From a virus, in the IMG/VR virus record IMGVR_UViG_3300035128_000109, positions 1-61,217 of that record: 61,217 nucleotides of DNA; one strand, written 5' to 3'. A program made the translations under genes and the position numbers. Below the pieces are notes generated by a model. It was not told where the DNA came from. It saw nothing but the letters and a program-made list of their open reading frames with translations, and made no database searches. Shown in pieces: positions 14,403-21,658 of the stretch (within the stretch, counting starts at the first letter, position 1; each line of letters opens with the position of its first letter).

Positions 14403-14662
14403 ACGATCCAACCTTTCAAATCAGCCAGGTGCCAGCGACCACATTGGCATTTCCAATAATACTTATTGCTATAAGGGCCAACCAACTTATGCAGCCGTTC
14501 CTTATCGCAATGATTACAATACATCGTTTCCATAGCCCCTTTCGAAACTTTTATAGCCTCTTGAGTTTCCTCAGCTTCCCGGCATTCAGGGCATTTCGTC
14601 ATCGAGGTATTGGCCTGCCTGAACTTTTTTCCGCAAGCACAATAACGCAATCCATAAGTCAT
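14399..14662 (-). CDS. Zinc-ribbon protein
   Basis: 87 residues with CxC/CxxC clusters: CAC at about 8, CPEC near 24, CNHC near 49 and CQC near 72; probably two ribbons. Coupled to both neighbours. Function unknown. Confidence 0.6.
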   Translation of the reverse strand: MTYGLRYCACGKKFRQANTSMTKCPECREAEETQEAIKVSKGAMETMYCNHCDKERLHKLVGPYSNKYYWKCQCGRWHLADLKGWIV

Positions 14663-14934
14663 CAGATTTCCTCGACCTTGTAATCTTTATGATTTCCTCG
14701 GCCGGCCTTCTGGATCGTGTGCCATATGGCGCTCTGTGCCTTGTTTTTGGCAAAGAATACAAAATGATTTCCATCTTCCCCGATGAAAAGGACTTTTTTT
14801 TCATCGTCCCAATCCATCAACCTGTCAAAGGGCAGGAAACGTACCACAGACGGCTTGGCCGGCTCGGGTGGAGTCTTTGGTTTCCGCCACTGCTGACCGC
14901 GATTCTGTTTTGATTTTGGGTGATAATTACTCAT
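14662..14934 (-). CDS. Hypothetical protein behind a structured leader
   Basis: 90 residues from ATG 14934 (AGGAGG 6 nt upstream); the longer frame to 15069 runs through the leader hairpins and is not used. Basic Gln/Lys/Pro-rich N-terminus, then KVLFIGEDGNHFVFFAKNKA, a small beta-type domain. Expression is probably controlled by the leader at 14942-15068. Confidence 0.6.
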   Translation of the reverse strand: MSNYHPKSKQNRGQQWRKPKTPPEPAKPSVVRFLPFDRLMDWDDEKKVLFIGEDGNHFVFFAKNKAQSAIWHTIQKAGRGNHKDYKVEEI

Positions 14935-14941
14935 AGTATCC

Positions 14942-15068
14942 TCCTGAAAAAAAAAGACTGCCGGTCTAGGAGTTACGGGGTGGCCAGGGATACTGGCTGA
15001 TAGCCCGAAAACTTTCCGGCAGTCCTGGGGATACAACGGGAGCAAACCGGCATTGTATCCACCATCCA
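14942..15068 (-). promoter_or_regulatory. Structured 5' leader with intrinsic terminator (candidate riboswitch or attenuator)
   Basis: The predicted transcript begins near 15068. It can fold hairpin GGATACAA/TTGTATCC (15060-15053 with 15036-15029), then a 9-bp stem GACTGCCGG/CCGGCAGTC (15024-15016 with 14964-14956). That stem encloses a further hairpin GCCAG/CTGGC (14997-14993 with 14987-14983). A run of nine T follows (14955-14947), then the ribosome-binding site at 14946-14941. A terminator placed between promoter and start codon is the layout of transcription attenuation. It matches no riboswitch class I know. Confidence 0.6.
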
Positions 15069-15074
15069 CAACCT

Positions 15075-15102
15075 ATTATATAGGAAAAGTCGTAAAAGTC
15101 AA
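15075..15102 (-). promoter_or_regulatory. Promoter of the structured leader
   Basis: Minus strand TTGACT (15102-15097), 16-nt spacer, TATAAT (15080-15075), directly upstream of the leader RNA at 14942-15068 and at the very end of the gene 15103-15255. Confidence 0.75.
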
Positions 15103-15255
15103 TCATTTCGGCCTGGGTGTGTAGGCCGGCTTTTTCACAACCACGACCCTACGCTTGTCAACTTTATCCAGATTGCGTACCCAGGTCACAGATTCGGACG
15201 GCTTACGATCCGGGTTAGTAGGCTGCTTCGGATATTTCTGATTCTTATCGGTCAT
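15103..15255 (-). CDS. Small basic hypothetical protein
   Basis: 50 residues from ATG 15255 (GGAGGTGATGGAG upstream). Very basic, Pro-rich, with a short strand (RRVVVVKKPAY); possibly nucleic-acid binding. Overlaps the end of the regulator gene. Confidence 0.5.
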   Translation of the reverse strand: MTDKNQKYPKQPTNPDRKPSESVTWVRNLDKVDKRRVVVVKKPAYTPRPK

Positions 15256-15556
15256 CTCCATCACCTCCTTTCTGTTTAGAGTGCCAGGCAAGCAGTTCCT
15301 TGCCCAGGTTTGTCACATGCAATGTTCGGGGAGCCATGTGACCGCTTTCCAAAAAGTGGCCATCGATCAGGCCGGCGTCGATCATTGGGGCTAAGGCGTA
15401 ATTTACAACACTGGTCGAAGTGATACCCGTGGCGTCTCCGATCTCTCGCATCTCAGGACAGTATGAATTTTTCCTCTGATACCTGTCCAGGAACTCCAAT
15501 ACCTCCCAGCGTCGGGGATTCATTTTTGCGCGGTTCGCTATATCACTAAAATCCAT
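15245..15556 (-). CDS. LexA-like winged-helix regulator without protease domain
   Basis: 103 residues. Residues about 14-65 match the LexA N-terminal wHTH (RRWEVLEFLDRYQRKNSYCP, then MREIGDATGITSTSVVNYAL). The autocleavage/peptidase domain of LexA is absent. It is divergent from the plus-strand genes and faces a short palindrome-rich gap (15557-15653), so it is the best candidate for the repressor of that region. Confidence 0.7.
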   Translation of the reverse strand: MDFSDIANRAKMNPRRWEVLEFLDRYQRKNSYCPEMREIGDATGITSTSVVNYALAPMIDAGLIDGHFLESGHMAPRTLHVTNLGKELLAWHSKQKGGDGDDR

Positions 15557-15571
15557 AACATTCTCCTAAAA

Positions 15572-15636
15572 TATCTTGTATATAAGACCATTATGGTGTA
15601 GAATGGAAAAACAAGATAGTTTTCATATACTATAAT
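15572..15636. promoter_or_regulatory. Divergent control region with operator-like palindromes
   Basis: Inverted repeat TATCTTGT (15572-15579) / ACAAGATA (15611-15618) encloses the palindrome ACCATTATGGT (15587-15597). A plus-strand -10 box TATAAT lies at 15631-15636 before the gene at 15654; no good -35 is seen. The layout suits repressor control by the neighbouring wHTH protein. Confidence 0.55.
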
Positions 15637-15653
15637 ACGAAAGGTTGTGCTAA

Positions 15654-15860
15654 ATGTCAAGAGACAAAACGAAACCCAAAACCTATCGATTGACCGCCGG
15701 CGAGGAAGAAGCGATCCAGGAACTTGCCCTGGCCGGCTGGGTAAAAGACCCGGAGAAATTCAAAAATCGGACAGAAGTAGGAGTTCTTCGCAAGGCGCTA
15801 CGGGATGCCTGGAATTTTTGCCCGGCAACAAAAGACAAGCCCTTCCCAGGGGAGGAGTGA
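15654..15860 (+). CDS. Hypothetical protein, possible ribbon-helix-helix
   Basis: 68 residues, first gene of the plus-strand block. KTYRLTAGEEEAIQELALAG and the following RTEVGVLRKALRDA give a strand-helix-helix pattern as in RHH regulators. Function unproven. Confidence 0.5.
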   Translation: MSRDKTKPKTYRLTAGEEEAIQELALAGWVKDPEKFKNRTEVGVLRKALRDAWNFCPATKDKPFPGEE

Positions 15861-15863
15861 TCT

Positions 15864-16097
15864 ATGAAAAATATTCGAAAACGCAACAGCATGAAAGTCG
15901 AGATCATCAATCGGTCAATATATGGTCCAGATGACACCCTTTCAGAGAGGGCATCGGGAACCATAAATGGCCATGAGGTACAGGTTATCCATGATGTTGA
16001 CCCCCCAAGCAGCACGTCCCTGGTCAAAGTAGATGACAGTATAGCCATCATCAGAAATGATGACGTGACCACTCATATAAACTCAAGAACAAGTTAG
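15864..16097 (+). CDS. Hypothetical protein
   Basis: 77 residues, ribosome-binding site GGGGAGGAG. Beta-type sequence (VEIINRSIYG, GHEVQVIHDVD). No family recognised. Confidence 0.55.
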   Translation: MKNIRKRNSMKVEIINRSIYGPDDTLSERASGTINGHEVQVIHDVDPPSSTSLVKVDDSIAIIRNDDVTTHINSRTS

Positions 16098-16109
16098 GAG
16101 GCAAAATAA

Positions 16110-17036
16110 ATGAATGAAAACTTTCTCTTCAACGAAAACGACACCTTGGACGAAGAATTGAACGAATACGTTAGCCGACGCACGCTGGTCAGCAGCATGA
16201 AAGAAACTGCTAACAAGCGAACAGACCTGGACGATATGTCCCTGGAAGCAGAGATCCGCAAAAACGGGTGGTTGTACTTTTTCCTGTTGGTCTCCTCCCT
16301 GTTTACAGCCACGCTCGGATTCATGATGGGAATCGCCCCCGAGCGAACCGAAGCCGGCATTTTCTACCACACCGATGTAGGTCACATCGTCCTGTCGGTG
16401 ATCTATGCAATCGCATTCGTCACGGTCACTGAATTTGCGTTCGGCCTGGCAAAATGGCTGTACTTCCGCCGCGAAGAAAAAAACTCCCGCCAAAAATTTT
16501 CAATGATTACTATGATGGGAATATCTGGGATTTCGATTGTAGCCACAGGTATCGCCGGCGGGATGGTGATCGCCTCCACAATCGCATTCTTGACAGACTT
16601 CCGAGAGATCCCCCACCAGGCGCAACTCTGGGTGATCGTGGCTATCCCCACCTTGATGTTCATTTATGCCCTTTGTGGGACTGTCTACATTCTGTCATCC
16701 GAAGAGGCCGCCGCAAAGAGACTGGTCAGCGAGAAGGAACGCGAGAACGACCTGGATCACAAAACTCGCCAAAAGCTGATCAAACAATGGGGCCGCGAAC
16801 AGGTGCAACGTGAGGAGATCAAGGTCTATATTCACATGATCCAGGAAGGAAAACTGACCGCCGGCGAGGCGAACGCCGCTATCGAAGCCGGTATGACCCT
16901 CGGACAACTCGAAGAACAGCTTGGACGCGACATCAACGAAGATGGTAGGATCGGCTCGAGAGTTCACCAACGTCCTCGCCATCCAGCCTACGCTTCCGAA
17001 GCCCGGGATTTTACCCGCCCGCCGGATCGGAGCTAA
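16110..17036 (+). CDS. Polytopic membrane protein with charged C-terminal domain
   Basis: 308 residues, ribosome-binding site TAGGAGG. About four membrane helices between residues 55 and 205 (LYFFLLVSSLFTATLGFMMG, HIVLSVIYAIAFVTV, ISGISIVATGIAGGMVIAST, WVIVAIPTLMFIYALCGTVY), then a Glu/Lys/Arg-rich soluble tail. The family is not recognised; a lysogeny-expressed membrane function is plausible from position only. Confidence 0.65.
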   Translation: MNENFLFNENDTLDEELNEYVSRRTLVSSMKETANKRTDLDDMSLEAEIRKNGWLYFFLLVSSLFTATLGFMMGIAPERTEAGIFYHTDVGHIVLSVIYAIAFVTVTEFAFGLAKWLYFRREEKNSRQKFSMITMMGISGISIVATGIAGGMVIASTIAFLTDFREIPHQAQLWVIVAIPTLMFIYALCGTVYILSSEEAAAKRLVSEKERENDLDHKTRQKLIKQWGREQVQREEIKVYIHMIQEGKLTAGEANAAIEAGMTLGQLEEQLGRDINEDGRIGSRVHQRPRHPAYASEARDFTRPPDRS

Positions 17037-17067
17037 CCGAGCCGGCGGAGACAGATGACAAGGTAGC

Positions 17068-17623
17068 GCCATTAGAAATGCCGTTAGATTTTGAGCCTGA
17101 GCCATTAGATTCAGACACTCTTGAATCTATGGCTCAGGAGTTTGAAGAAGCTCTGAAATCTAATGGCAGTAACGAGGTAAATCTAACGGCAGCCTACAAT
17201 ATCGAGTTTACAGAAGGAAGGACCAAAAAAAATGGAAAATGGATCAAAACAGGGAAGTTCTATTGGATCTACACCAAATATAAGGATGGGAAAAGACAAC
17301 GCATCAGCCCAACTCAGGTCCACGGAAAAATCCGATTCCTCACCAGACTTGAAAACTGTCCCCACAAAGGAAGGGTCAAGTCCTTCCTTAGAAACAACGA
17401 ACGGGCAGCCATTAGAATTGACACCGAAGATTCTAATGGCTGTGATGATCTTGATCGAGGACTTCAAAGCGTTGAAGGAACTATCTTCGACAAGTCGGCA
17501 AGTCGCAAATAACGGAAAAGTGTATCAAGTTATAGACTTGCCGGGGCACGATCTAATGGCTGTAGATGGAATTCTAATGGTGAACGGTCAGCCATTAGAA
17601 GATTTACTCGAAAATCTAATGGC
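17068..17623. repeat. Cluster of about twelve inverted/direct repeats GCCATTAGATT
   Basis: Direct copies at 17068, 17080, 17101, 17408 and 17591; inverted copies (AATCTAATGGC and variants) at 17124, 17157, 17180, 17430, 17550, 17570 and 17613. Three direct copies followed by three inverted ones (17068-17190) can form a large cruciform. The copies fall in different reading frames of the ORFs here, so DNA sequence rather than protein is conserved. Copies at 17080 and 17180 contain GTTAGAT/ATCTAAC, matching the integron core consensus. Confidence 0.75.
17078..17512 (+). CDS. Hypothetical protein overlapping the repeat cluster
   Basis: 144 residues. The central part GKFYWIYTKYKDGKRQRISP resembles small phage proteins with a Y-W-x-Y pattern; both ends are repeat-encoded. 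No ribosome-binding site at the ATG, so the true start is uncertain. Confidence 0.4.
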   Translation: MPLDFEPEPLDSDTLESMAQEFEEALKSNGSNEVNLTAAYNIEFTEGRTKKNGKWIKTGKFYWIYTKYKDGKRQRISPTQVHGKIRFLTRLENCPHKGRVKSFLRNNERAAIRIDTEDSNGCDDLDRGLQSVEGTIFDKSASRK

Positions 17624-17642
17624 TAAATCTAAAGAGAGGTAA
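17436..17642 (+). CDS. Hypothetical repeat-encoded protein
   Basis: 68 residues if the ATG at 17436 is used; the frame is open further upstream. It contains segments such as QPLEDLLENLMAKS that are translations of the inverted repeats. Overlaps the preceding ORF in another frame; only one of the two overlapping parts may be real. Confidence 0.35.
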   Translation: MAVMILIEDFKALKELSSTSRQVANNGKVYQVIDLPGHDLMAVDGILMVNGQPLEDLLENLMAKSKER

Positions 17643-17644
17643 AG

Positions 17645-17800
17645 ATGAAAAAGAGCTACGCGGCATTTGGATTCTGTATTGGGCTTCTGGTAGCCGGCCT
17701 TGTTTTCCTAGCAGAGCGCACAACTCAACAAATTGCCTGGCTGCTGATTGCATCCTTCCCACTATCCTGGGGATTCGCCGGCTATTTATTCCAACGGTAA
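17645..17800 (+). CDS. Small two-helix membrane protein
   Basis: 51 residues, ribosome-binding site GAGAGG. Two hydrophobic helices (FGFCIGLLVAGLVFLAE and WLLIASFPLSWGFAGYLF) with a short polar turn. Function unknown. Confidence 0.6.
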   Translation: MKKSYAAFGFCIGLLVAGLVFLAERTTQQIAWLLIASFPLSWGFAGYLFQR

Positions 17801-17817
17801 CCCATTTTTCGAGCCAC

Positions 17818-17834
17818 TGTCAGAGCTTCTGACA
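17818..17834. promoter_or_regulatory. Perfect palindrome between small genes
   Basis: TGTCAGAGCTTCTGACA, 7-bp arms, without a T-run. It sits 41 bases upstream of the gene at 17875; an operator is more likely than a terminator. Confidence 0.4.
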
Positions 17835-17874
17835 CCCACAAGTTCAATCGAAAAGTAAAAACAGGTAATCTGAT

Positions 17875-18171
17875 ATGGATAAGACCAAAAAACTCAGGGA
17901 GACGCTAAAAAAGTTGCATGACCAGGACGGCCTCTCCTGGCGTACAATCGCCGGCCTGCGTAAGTATAAAGGTATTCCAGCTGGCACGCTCTGTTCGATC
18001 TATAACGGAGATCCGGTTCCGGATGTTCACAAGCAGCGACTCGGCATTCCAAAAAAGCCGGCCCCGCCGGCCTGGGTCACTGAAGCCGCCGACAATCTTG
18101 CAAGACTCGAAGCAAAAGCGCTGCCTCAACAAAAGCGGACCTACAATCGCAAAGGAAAACGAGTGACATGA
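17875..18171 (+). CDS. Putative HTH DNA-binding protein
   Basis: 98 residues. LSWRTIAGLRKYKGIPAGTL followed by CSIYNGD is a helix-turn-helix-like segment of the type found in small phage regulators. The C-terminus is basic (KRTYNRKGKR). Overlaps the next gene (ATGA). Confidence 0.5.
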   Translation: MDKTKKLRETLKKLHDQDGLSWRTIAGLRKYKGIPAGTLCSIYNGDPVPDVHKQRLGIPKKPAPPAWVTEAADNLARLEAKALPQQKRTYNRKGKRVT

Positions 18172-18437
18172 AAAAAACATTAAAAGAGATATCAGAAGAT
18201 CTGGACAATAGTATGAGTGAGGAGGAGAAAAAACTTGTACAAGCTAGACAATATCTTATTGAAGCTAAAGAGGCAGAGGAAAAAGCAAAAAGAAATAAAA
18301 GTCATGCTTTGAAGATGTTCTCTGAAGCCGGATACTGCGATTGTCCATATCCTTATTATGCGAAGGATAAAAAAGGAAACTGCACAGTATGCAAAAAACC
18401 ATCCAGAGAATCACTTCTAAAAACATTCTTGCCATAA
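18168..18437 (+). CDS. Hypothetical protein with coiled coil and zinc-like Cys
   Basis: 89 residues: Glu/Lys-rich helix (MSEEEKKLVQARQYLIEAKE), then CDCP and CTVC that may bind zinc. AT-rich compared with its neighbours. Function unknown. Confidence 0.5.
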   Translation: MKKTLKEISEDLDNSMSEEEKKLVQARQYLIEAKEAEEKAKRNKSHALKMFSEAGYCDCPYPYYAKDKKGNCTVCKKPSRESLLKTFLP

Positions 18438-18766
18438 TAATCTTCCTGGGACTATCCCTGGCCTGCGCACTCCAGGCTGCGCCGGCTATACTTGCAAACC
18501 CCACCCAGGCACCAACTCCCACCGCCACCGTCGTAGACGTAGAAGTTGAACCGGAGCCGACCCCCAAGCTCCGCACCTACACCGTGACCGCATACCGCTT
18601 GTGGGTGCGCGACATGGACATGGAGAGAGTCGGCTACCTGCGCCATGGAGAACCGGTCGAATGTGTGCCAACAGACTCCGGGTGGTGTATGATGGAGGGG
18701 GGTTGGCGAGTATGGGAGGGATGCCTGGAGCCGAACCCAAACGAATTAGGATGTGAGGCGAGGTGA
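18389..18766 (+). CDS. Lipoprotein with SH3-like domain
   Basis: 125 residues. Signal peptide (NILAIIIFLGLSLACALQ) with a lipobox L-S-L-A-C near residue 26, a Thr/Pro linker (PTQAPTPTATVV) and a bacterial SH3-like domain (LRTYTVTAYRLWVRD to the WCMMEGGWRVWEGCLE segment). It would be anchored outside the cytoplasmic membrane. Prophage lipoproteins of this size often block superinfection; that role is inferred. There is no clear ribosome-binding site, and the start overlaps the previous gene by 49 bases. Confidence 0.7.
   Translation: MQKTIQRITSKNILAIIIFLGLSLACALQAAPAILANPTQAPTPTATVVDVEVEPEPTPKLRTYTVTAYRLWVRDMDMERVGYLRHGEPVECVPTDSGWCMMEGGWRVWEGCLEPNPNELGCEAR
18530..18546 (+). repeat. Dispersed 17-bp motif, copy 2
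   Basis: GTCGTAGACGTAGAAGT, here encoding Val-Val-Asp-Val-Glu-Val on the plus strand, a different translation from the 38174 copy. It is followed by TTGAACCG, also found after the 38174 copy. Confidence 0.6.
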
Positions 18767-18900
18767 TAAAATTTCTGGCAAGATTAATTTTGAACCTCAT
18801 GGACATGACAGAGACAATGAAAAAAAGAAAAATACACTGTCGAGTCTGTGGATATTACAGAACAGAATGGCCTAGTGGATTGGTTGATCGATGCGGATAA
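18763..18900 (+). CDS. Small zinc-finger protein
   Basis: 45 residues from GTG 18763, which overlaps the lipoprotein stop (GTGA). CRVC and a later C-G pair suggest a partial zinc ribbon. Short and without recognised relatives. Confidence 0.4.
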   Translation: MIKFLARLILNLMDMTETMKKRKIHCRVCGYYRTEWPSGLVDRCG

Positions 18901-18911
18901 GGAGAACGGCG

Positions 18912-19109
18912 ATGGAAATCAAAAAAGCTAAACAGGAAGTCGAAAAGTTAGAGGCTGCAATTAATAACCTGATCGGGAATTTCGAAAAACAGACAGGCTT
19001 GCCCGTCGAGGGTATTGACCTTAGAACTATCAACCACGTTGGAGGCGGAAAAGTGATTGGTACACAACATATCGTAAATGTACGCGTTCTTCTTTCGCCA
19101 CACTTGTAG
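18912..19109 (+). CDS. Small coiled-coil protein
   Basis: 65 residues from ATG 18912 (AAGGAGA upstream). First half heptad-like (AKQEVEKLEAAINNLIGNFE), second half beta-type. Function unknown. Confidence 0.5.
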   Translation: MEIKKAKQEVEKLEAAINNLIGNFEKQTGLPVEGIDLRTINHVGGGKVIGTQHIVNVRVLLSPHL

Positions 19110-19116
19110 GTAAAAT

Positions 19117-19260
19117 ATGAAACACAAGATCAAACCCGTCCAACGCTGGGATGAATTCAGCCAACTGAACGAATGGGTGTGCGCCGTATGCCATTTTAGG
19201 CTCATCCGGTTGATCGGTTTCTCGCAGCCATTCTGCCATCATTGGAGAAAGGTAGAGTAG
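19117..19260 (+). CDS. Small Cys-containing protein
   Basis: 47 residues with CAVC and C-H-H, compatible with one zinc site. Short gene in an uninterrupted small-gene operon; function unknown. Confidence 0.45.
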   Translation: MKHKIKPVQRWDEFSQLNEWVCAVCHFRLIRLIGFSQPFCHHWRKVE

Positions 19261-19264
19261 GAAA

Positions 19265-19576
19265 ATGAAAATCATCATTCGACAATATGATATCGAAAAC
19301 ACGTCTGAAATCCCATCTATCAATAAGCCGTCATTGCAACCCAGAATACAAGAGTTTTATTTTGAAAATGCTGAGATAATAATCCACTCAAAAGGCAAAA
19401 GTCAGAATGGCATGGTTTTTGATTCAGAAGGAGTCCTGGTTCTGGATGAAATTGTTGCATATTCAAAAGACGGATCCAGATTGACTCGAGGGTATTCAGT
19501 AAGCGGCACCTTCATGTCGCCGGAATCTGATGTGCATGGATTGATCCTAAAAGACAAAATGGTAGGAAAGAAATGA
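19265..19576 (+). CDS. Hypothetical protein
   Basis: 103 residues; beta-rich (EFYFENAEIIIHSKGKSQNG, GVLVLDEIVAYSKDG). Overlaps the resolvase-like gene start (ATGA). No family recognised. Confidence 0.5.
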   Translation: MKIIIRQYDIENTSEIPSINKPSLQPRIQEFYFENAEIIIHSKGKSQNGMVFDSEGVLVLDEIVAYSKDGSRLTRGYSVSGTFMSPESDVHGLILKDKMVGKK

Positions 19577-20049
19577 AATTACAAGCCGCATGGCAATCCA
19601 GCAGGAACAAGAAACTCGGTAACGCCGGCGAAGAGGCCGCTGCCGCAGCCCTGCGCCGGATTGGGGTTTTGATGGTCGAGGAAATCGGGACTCCGTTCGT
19701 GGTGACCAATCGCAAGGGAACCTGGGTCAAAGGGTTCTGGAAAACGAAAGTCTCGGGCGACCTGAGAGGACACACCCGAAAAGGAACCTCTGTCCTGGCA
19801 GAAGTAAAAACCATATTTGACCGCAACCTGCGATGGAGCGACCTGGATGATCACCAGAATAGAGCTCTCGAAGAACACTCCAAATACGCAATCTCTCTCC
19901 TAATCTGGATAAACGAAACTGGCCCCCACGTTATGAATTGGTGGACACTCACCCAAAGCAGTATTCTATTCGAACCAGGAAAATCAATCACTCCAGAGCA
20001 GGCCATTGACCTGGAGTTGCGTGAAATCAATATGGCAGAGGTGCTTTAG
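19573..20049 (+). CDS. RecU-like Holliday junction resolvase / PD-(D/E)xK nuclease
   Basis: 158 residues. NAGEEAAAAALRRIG (conserved Glu), KVSGDLRGHT and VLAEVKTIFDRNLRW give the E...D...E-x-K pattern of PD-(D/E)xK nucleases, followed by a HQ segment (DLDDHQNRALEEHSK) as in RecU resolvases. Probably processes phage recombination or replication junctions. Last gene of the plus-strand block, followed by a terminator. Confidence 0.7.
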   Translation: MKLQAAWQSSRNKKLGNAGEEAAAAALRRIGVLMVEEIGTPFVVTNRKGTWVKGFWKTKVSGDLRGHTRKGTSVLAEVKTIFDRNLRWSDLDDHQNRALEEHSKYAISLLIWINETGPHVMNWWTLTQSSILFEPGKSITPEQAIDLELREINMAEVL

Positions 20050-20075
20050 CCGGCGCTCTTTCCGCCCTGTACCGA

Positions 20076-20106
20076 AACTCCCCTCAAATTGAGGGGAGTT
20101 TTTTTA
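20076..20106 (+). terminator. Intrinsic terminator of the plus-strand block
   Basis: Perfect 10-bp stem AACTCCCCTC/GAGGGGAGTT with a 5-nt loop and a T-run at 20099-20106, between the convergent genes ending at 20049 and 20126. Confidence 0.9.
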
Positions 20107-20125
20107 TTCTATGGATGGAAAACGT

Positions 20126-20491
20126 TTATCCTTTTGCACTTCCCCATAGTTTTTCGCCAATCCCAAACAGGGCCAGGATAGCCAAAACGAATACAATCCC
20201 GGAAATGGCAACACCGCCGAAAGCATCAGGAACCGCATTCTCGATCAGAGAAATGAAATAGGCCGACAGAGTCAATGCAACCTGCATTTCATACTGCTTG
20301 AAATATTCAAGGAATGGCAGCAGCAAAACCACCTTCGTGAATACCCAGCCAACAACGAACACGACCACGGCTGTAATACCGGTCTCGACGCTCTGCGGAA
20401 GATCCACAAAGCCGAGGCCAACGCCGGCCTGTGTAGCCGGCAAAAGCAAAATTGCCAGGCCGATCACAATAGGTGCAATAAACTTTTTCAT
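20126..20491 (-). CDS. Small polytopic membrane protein, holin candidate
   Basis: 121 residues from ATG 20491 (AAAAGGAG upstream). Four hydrophobic segments (FIAPIVIGLAILLLPATQAG, GITAVVVFVVGWVFTKVVLL, MQVALTLSAYFISLI, AISGIVFVLAILALFGIG). It is the last gene of the late transcript. Holin is one possibility, but no lysin is seen beside it. Confidence 0.5.
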   Translation of the reverse strand: MKKFIAPIVIGLAILLLPATQAGVGLGFVDLPQSVETGITAVVVFVVGWVFTKVVLLLPFLEYFKQYEMQVALTLSAYFISLIENAVPDAFGGVAISGIVFVLAILALFGIGEKLWGSAKG

Positions 20492-20502
20492 GAAAATCTC
20501 CT

Positions 20503-20533
20503 TTTCCCGGAACGCCCGGGAATCACTAGTGAT
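20503..20533. repeat. Palindromes upstream of the membrane protein gene
   Basis: ATCACTAGTGAT, a perfect 12-bp palindrome at 20522-20533, and a CCCGG/CCGGG hairpin just downstream on the minus strand. Possible operator or processing site between the glycosyltransferase and membrane genes. Confidence 0.4.
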
Positions 20534-20545
20534 AACCATATTTTA

Positions 20546-21658
20546 CTACAAATACTTTTCAATCTTGGCCAAGAACCGGTCCCGCCGGAAGGGGCTTCCG
20601 ATCATGCGCCGCTTCCAGTCGGTAACCTCTTCATCGTCCCGGACCGCACGCCGGAGCAGGCTGAGAGTCTGCTCCTTGTTCTCGCACTGCATAATGTCAT
20701 AGGGAAACGCGACCAGATGTTCATATTTTTTCCAGCTACGCGCCCACAGGACCGGTCCACGACGGTGCTGGACGTGGGTCGGCATATCCGTTGCCATGGC
20801 TACCGCTGGCGTGCCTCGGGCCACAGCCAGGTACAAGAACGTCTGGTGAGCTACAACCATGTCGGCTCCATCGATCTGGTCATACATATTATTCATGAAA
20901 CCAACCGTGTAGCTGATATTTGGGTGATCGATTTTATCAAGCCCAGACTCTCCCAGGTCTTTGACAAAGCGCACAGTCAGCTTGATATCGTCGTCATAAG
21001 CCAGCCGCGCCAGACGCTCGAACGTCCCCCGATTGACATCCTGATCCACCCCGCTGCATCTTGGATGAATGGGAGCAAATAGCACCTCCCGGGGTTCGTC
21101 TTTGGGCTTGAAATTCCGGATCGGGCACAGGGACCAGCCGACCACTTCCAGCGGGCGCGAATATCCAAAGGCTCTCATAACCTCGATATGCCCCTGGGCG
21201 CTCACAAAATGGGCGCTCGTCCAGGCCCACTCTTTGAAAATATCGTTCACAAGATCGGGCCTGGCAGCATGGGGATAGACAAAAAAAGCCTTCGTCCCGA
21301 CCTTGCGCATTTTTTCAAGTTTATGCTGCCGGCCTCCCATGTCCGTATCGGTCAGGACAAAATGAGTTCTCGGGTAGTTGAAGCCATCTATCAGGTGATA
21401 TTTACCACCATGGTTGAGGGCCTGAATAAATTTATCTGCTTTTCCTTGGTGGTTGAAACATGCAAAAGCGATCTTGTCCGAGGGAACCGAAGAGGGGAGA
21501 AACTGTTTTCGAGGAGGCCGCCTTCGAGGAGGCCGGCCTGTTGAATGTTCCTTAGCGACAAAGGTAGTTTTTCTGCAATCCCGACAAATATATTTATCAA
21601 CATTGGTCATTGACCGGACAAAACGCAGCCTGGGACTATCGCAATGCTGGCATCTCAT
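20546..21658 (-). CDS. Glycosyltransferase-like protein with N-terminal zinc ribbon
   Basis: 370 residues. CQHC and CRDC form a zinc ribbon in the first 30 residues, followed by a basic linker and a GT-B-like domain. ADMVVAHQTFLYLAVARGTP is the kind of nucleotide-sugar loop found in CDP-glycerol/GT-B enzymes. It is a paralogue of the 23920 gene: they share FxYPH, the MxAFGYSRPLEVVGW-type segment and DRFLxxxxxY at the end. Part of the sugar block 20546-27718. Confidence 0.6.
   Translation of the reverse strand: MRCQHCDSPRLRFVRSMTNVDKYICRDCRKTTFVAKEHSTGRPPRRRPPRKQFLPSSVPSDKIAFACFNHQGKADKFIQALNHGGKYHLIDGFNYPRTHFVLTDTDMGGRQHKLEKMRKVGTKAFFVYPHAARPDLVNDIFKEWAWTSAHFVSAQGHIEVMRAFGYSRPLEVVGWSLCPIRNFKPKDEPREVLFAPIHPRCSGVDQDVNRGTFERLARLAYDDDIKLTVRFVKDLGESGLDKIDHPNISYTVGFMNNMYDQIDGADMVVAHQTFLYLAVARGTPAVAMATDMPTHVQHRRGPVLWARSWKKYEHLVAFPYDIMQCENKEQTLSLLRRAVRDDEEVTDWKRRMIGSPFRRDRFLAKIEKYL

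Noticed and set aside
20126-20491. Confident holin call for the four-helix protein
   Set aside because: Topology fits, but no endolysin is visible in the window and a second candidate exists at 28212-28493, so it stays a candidate.
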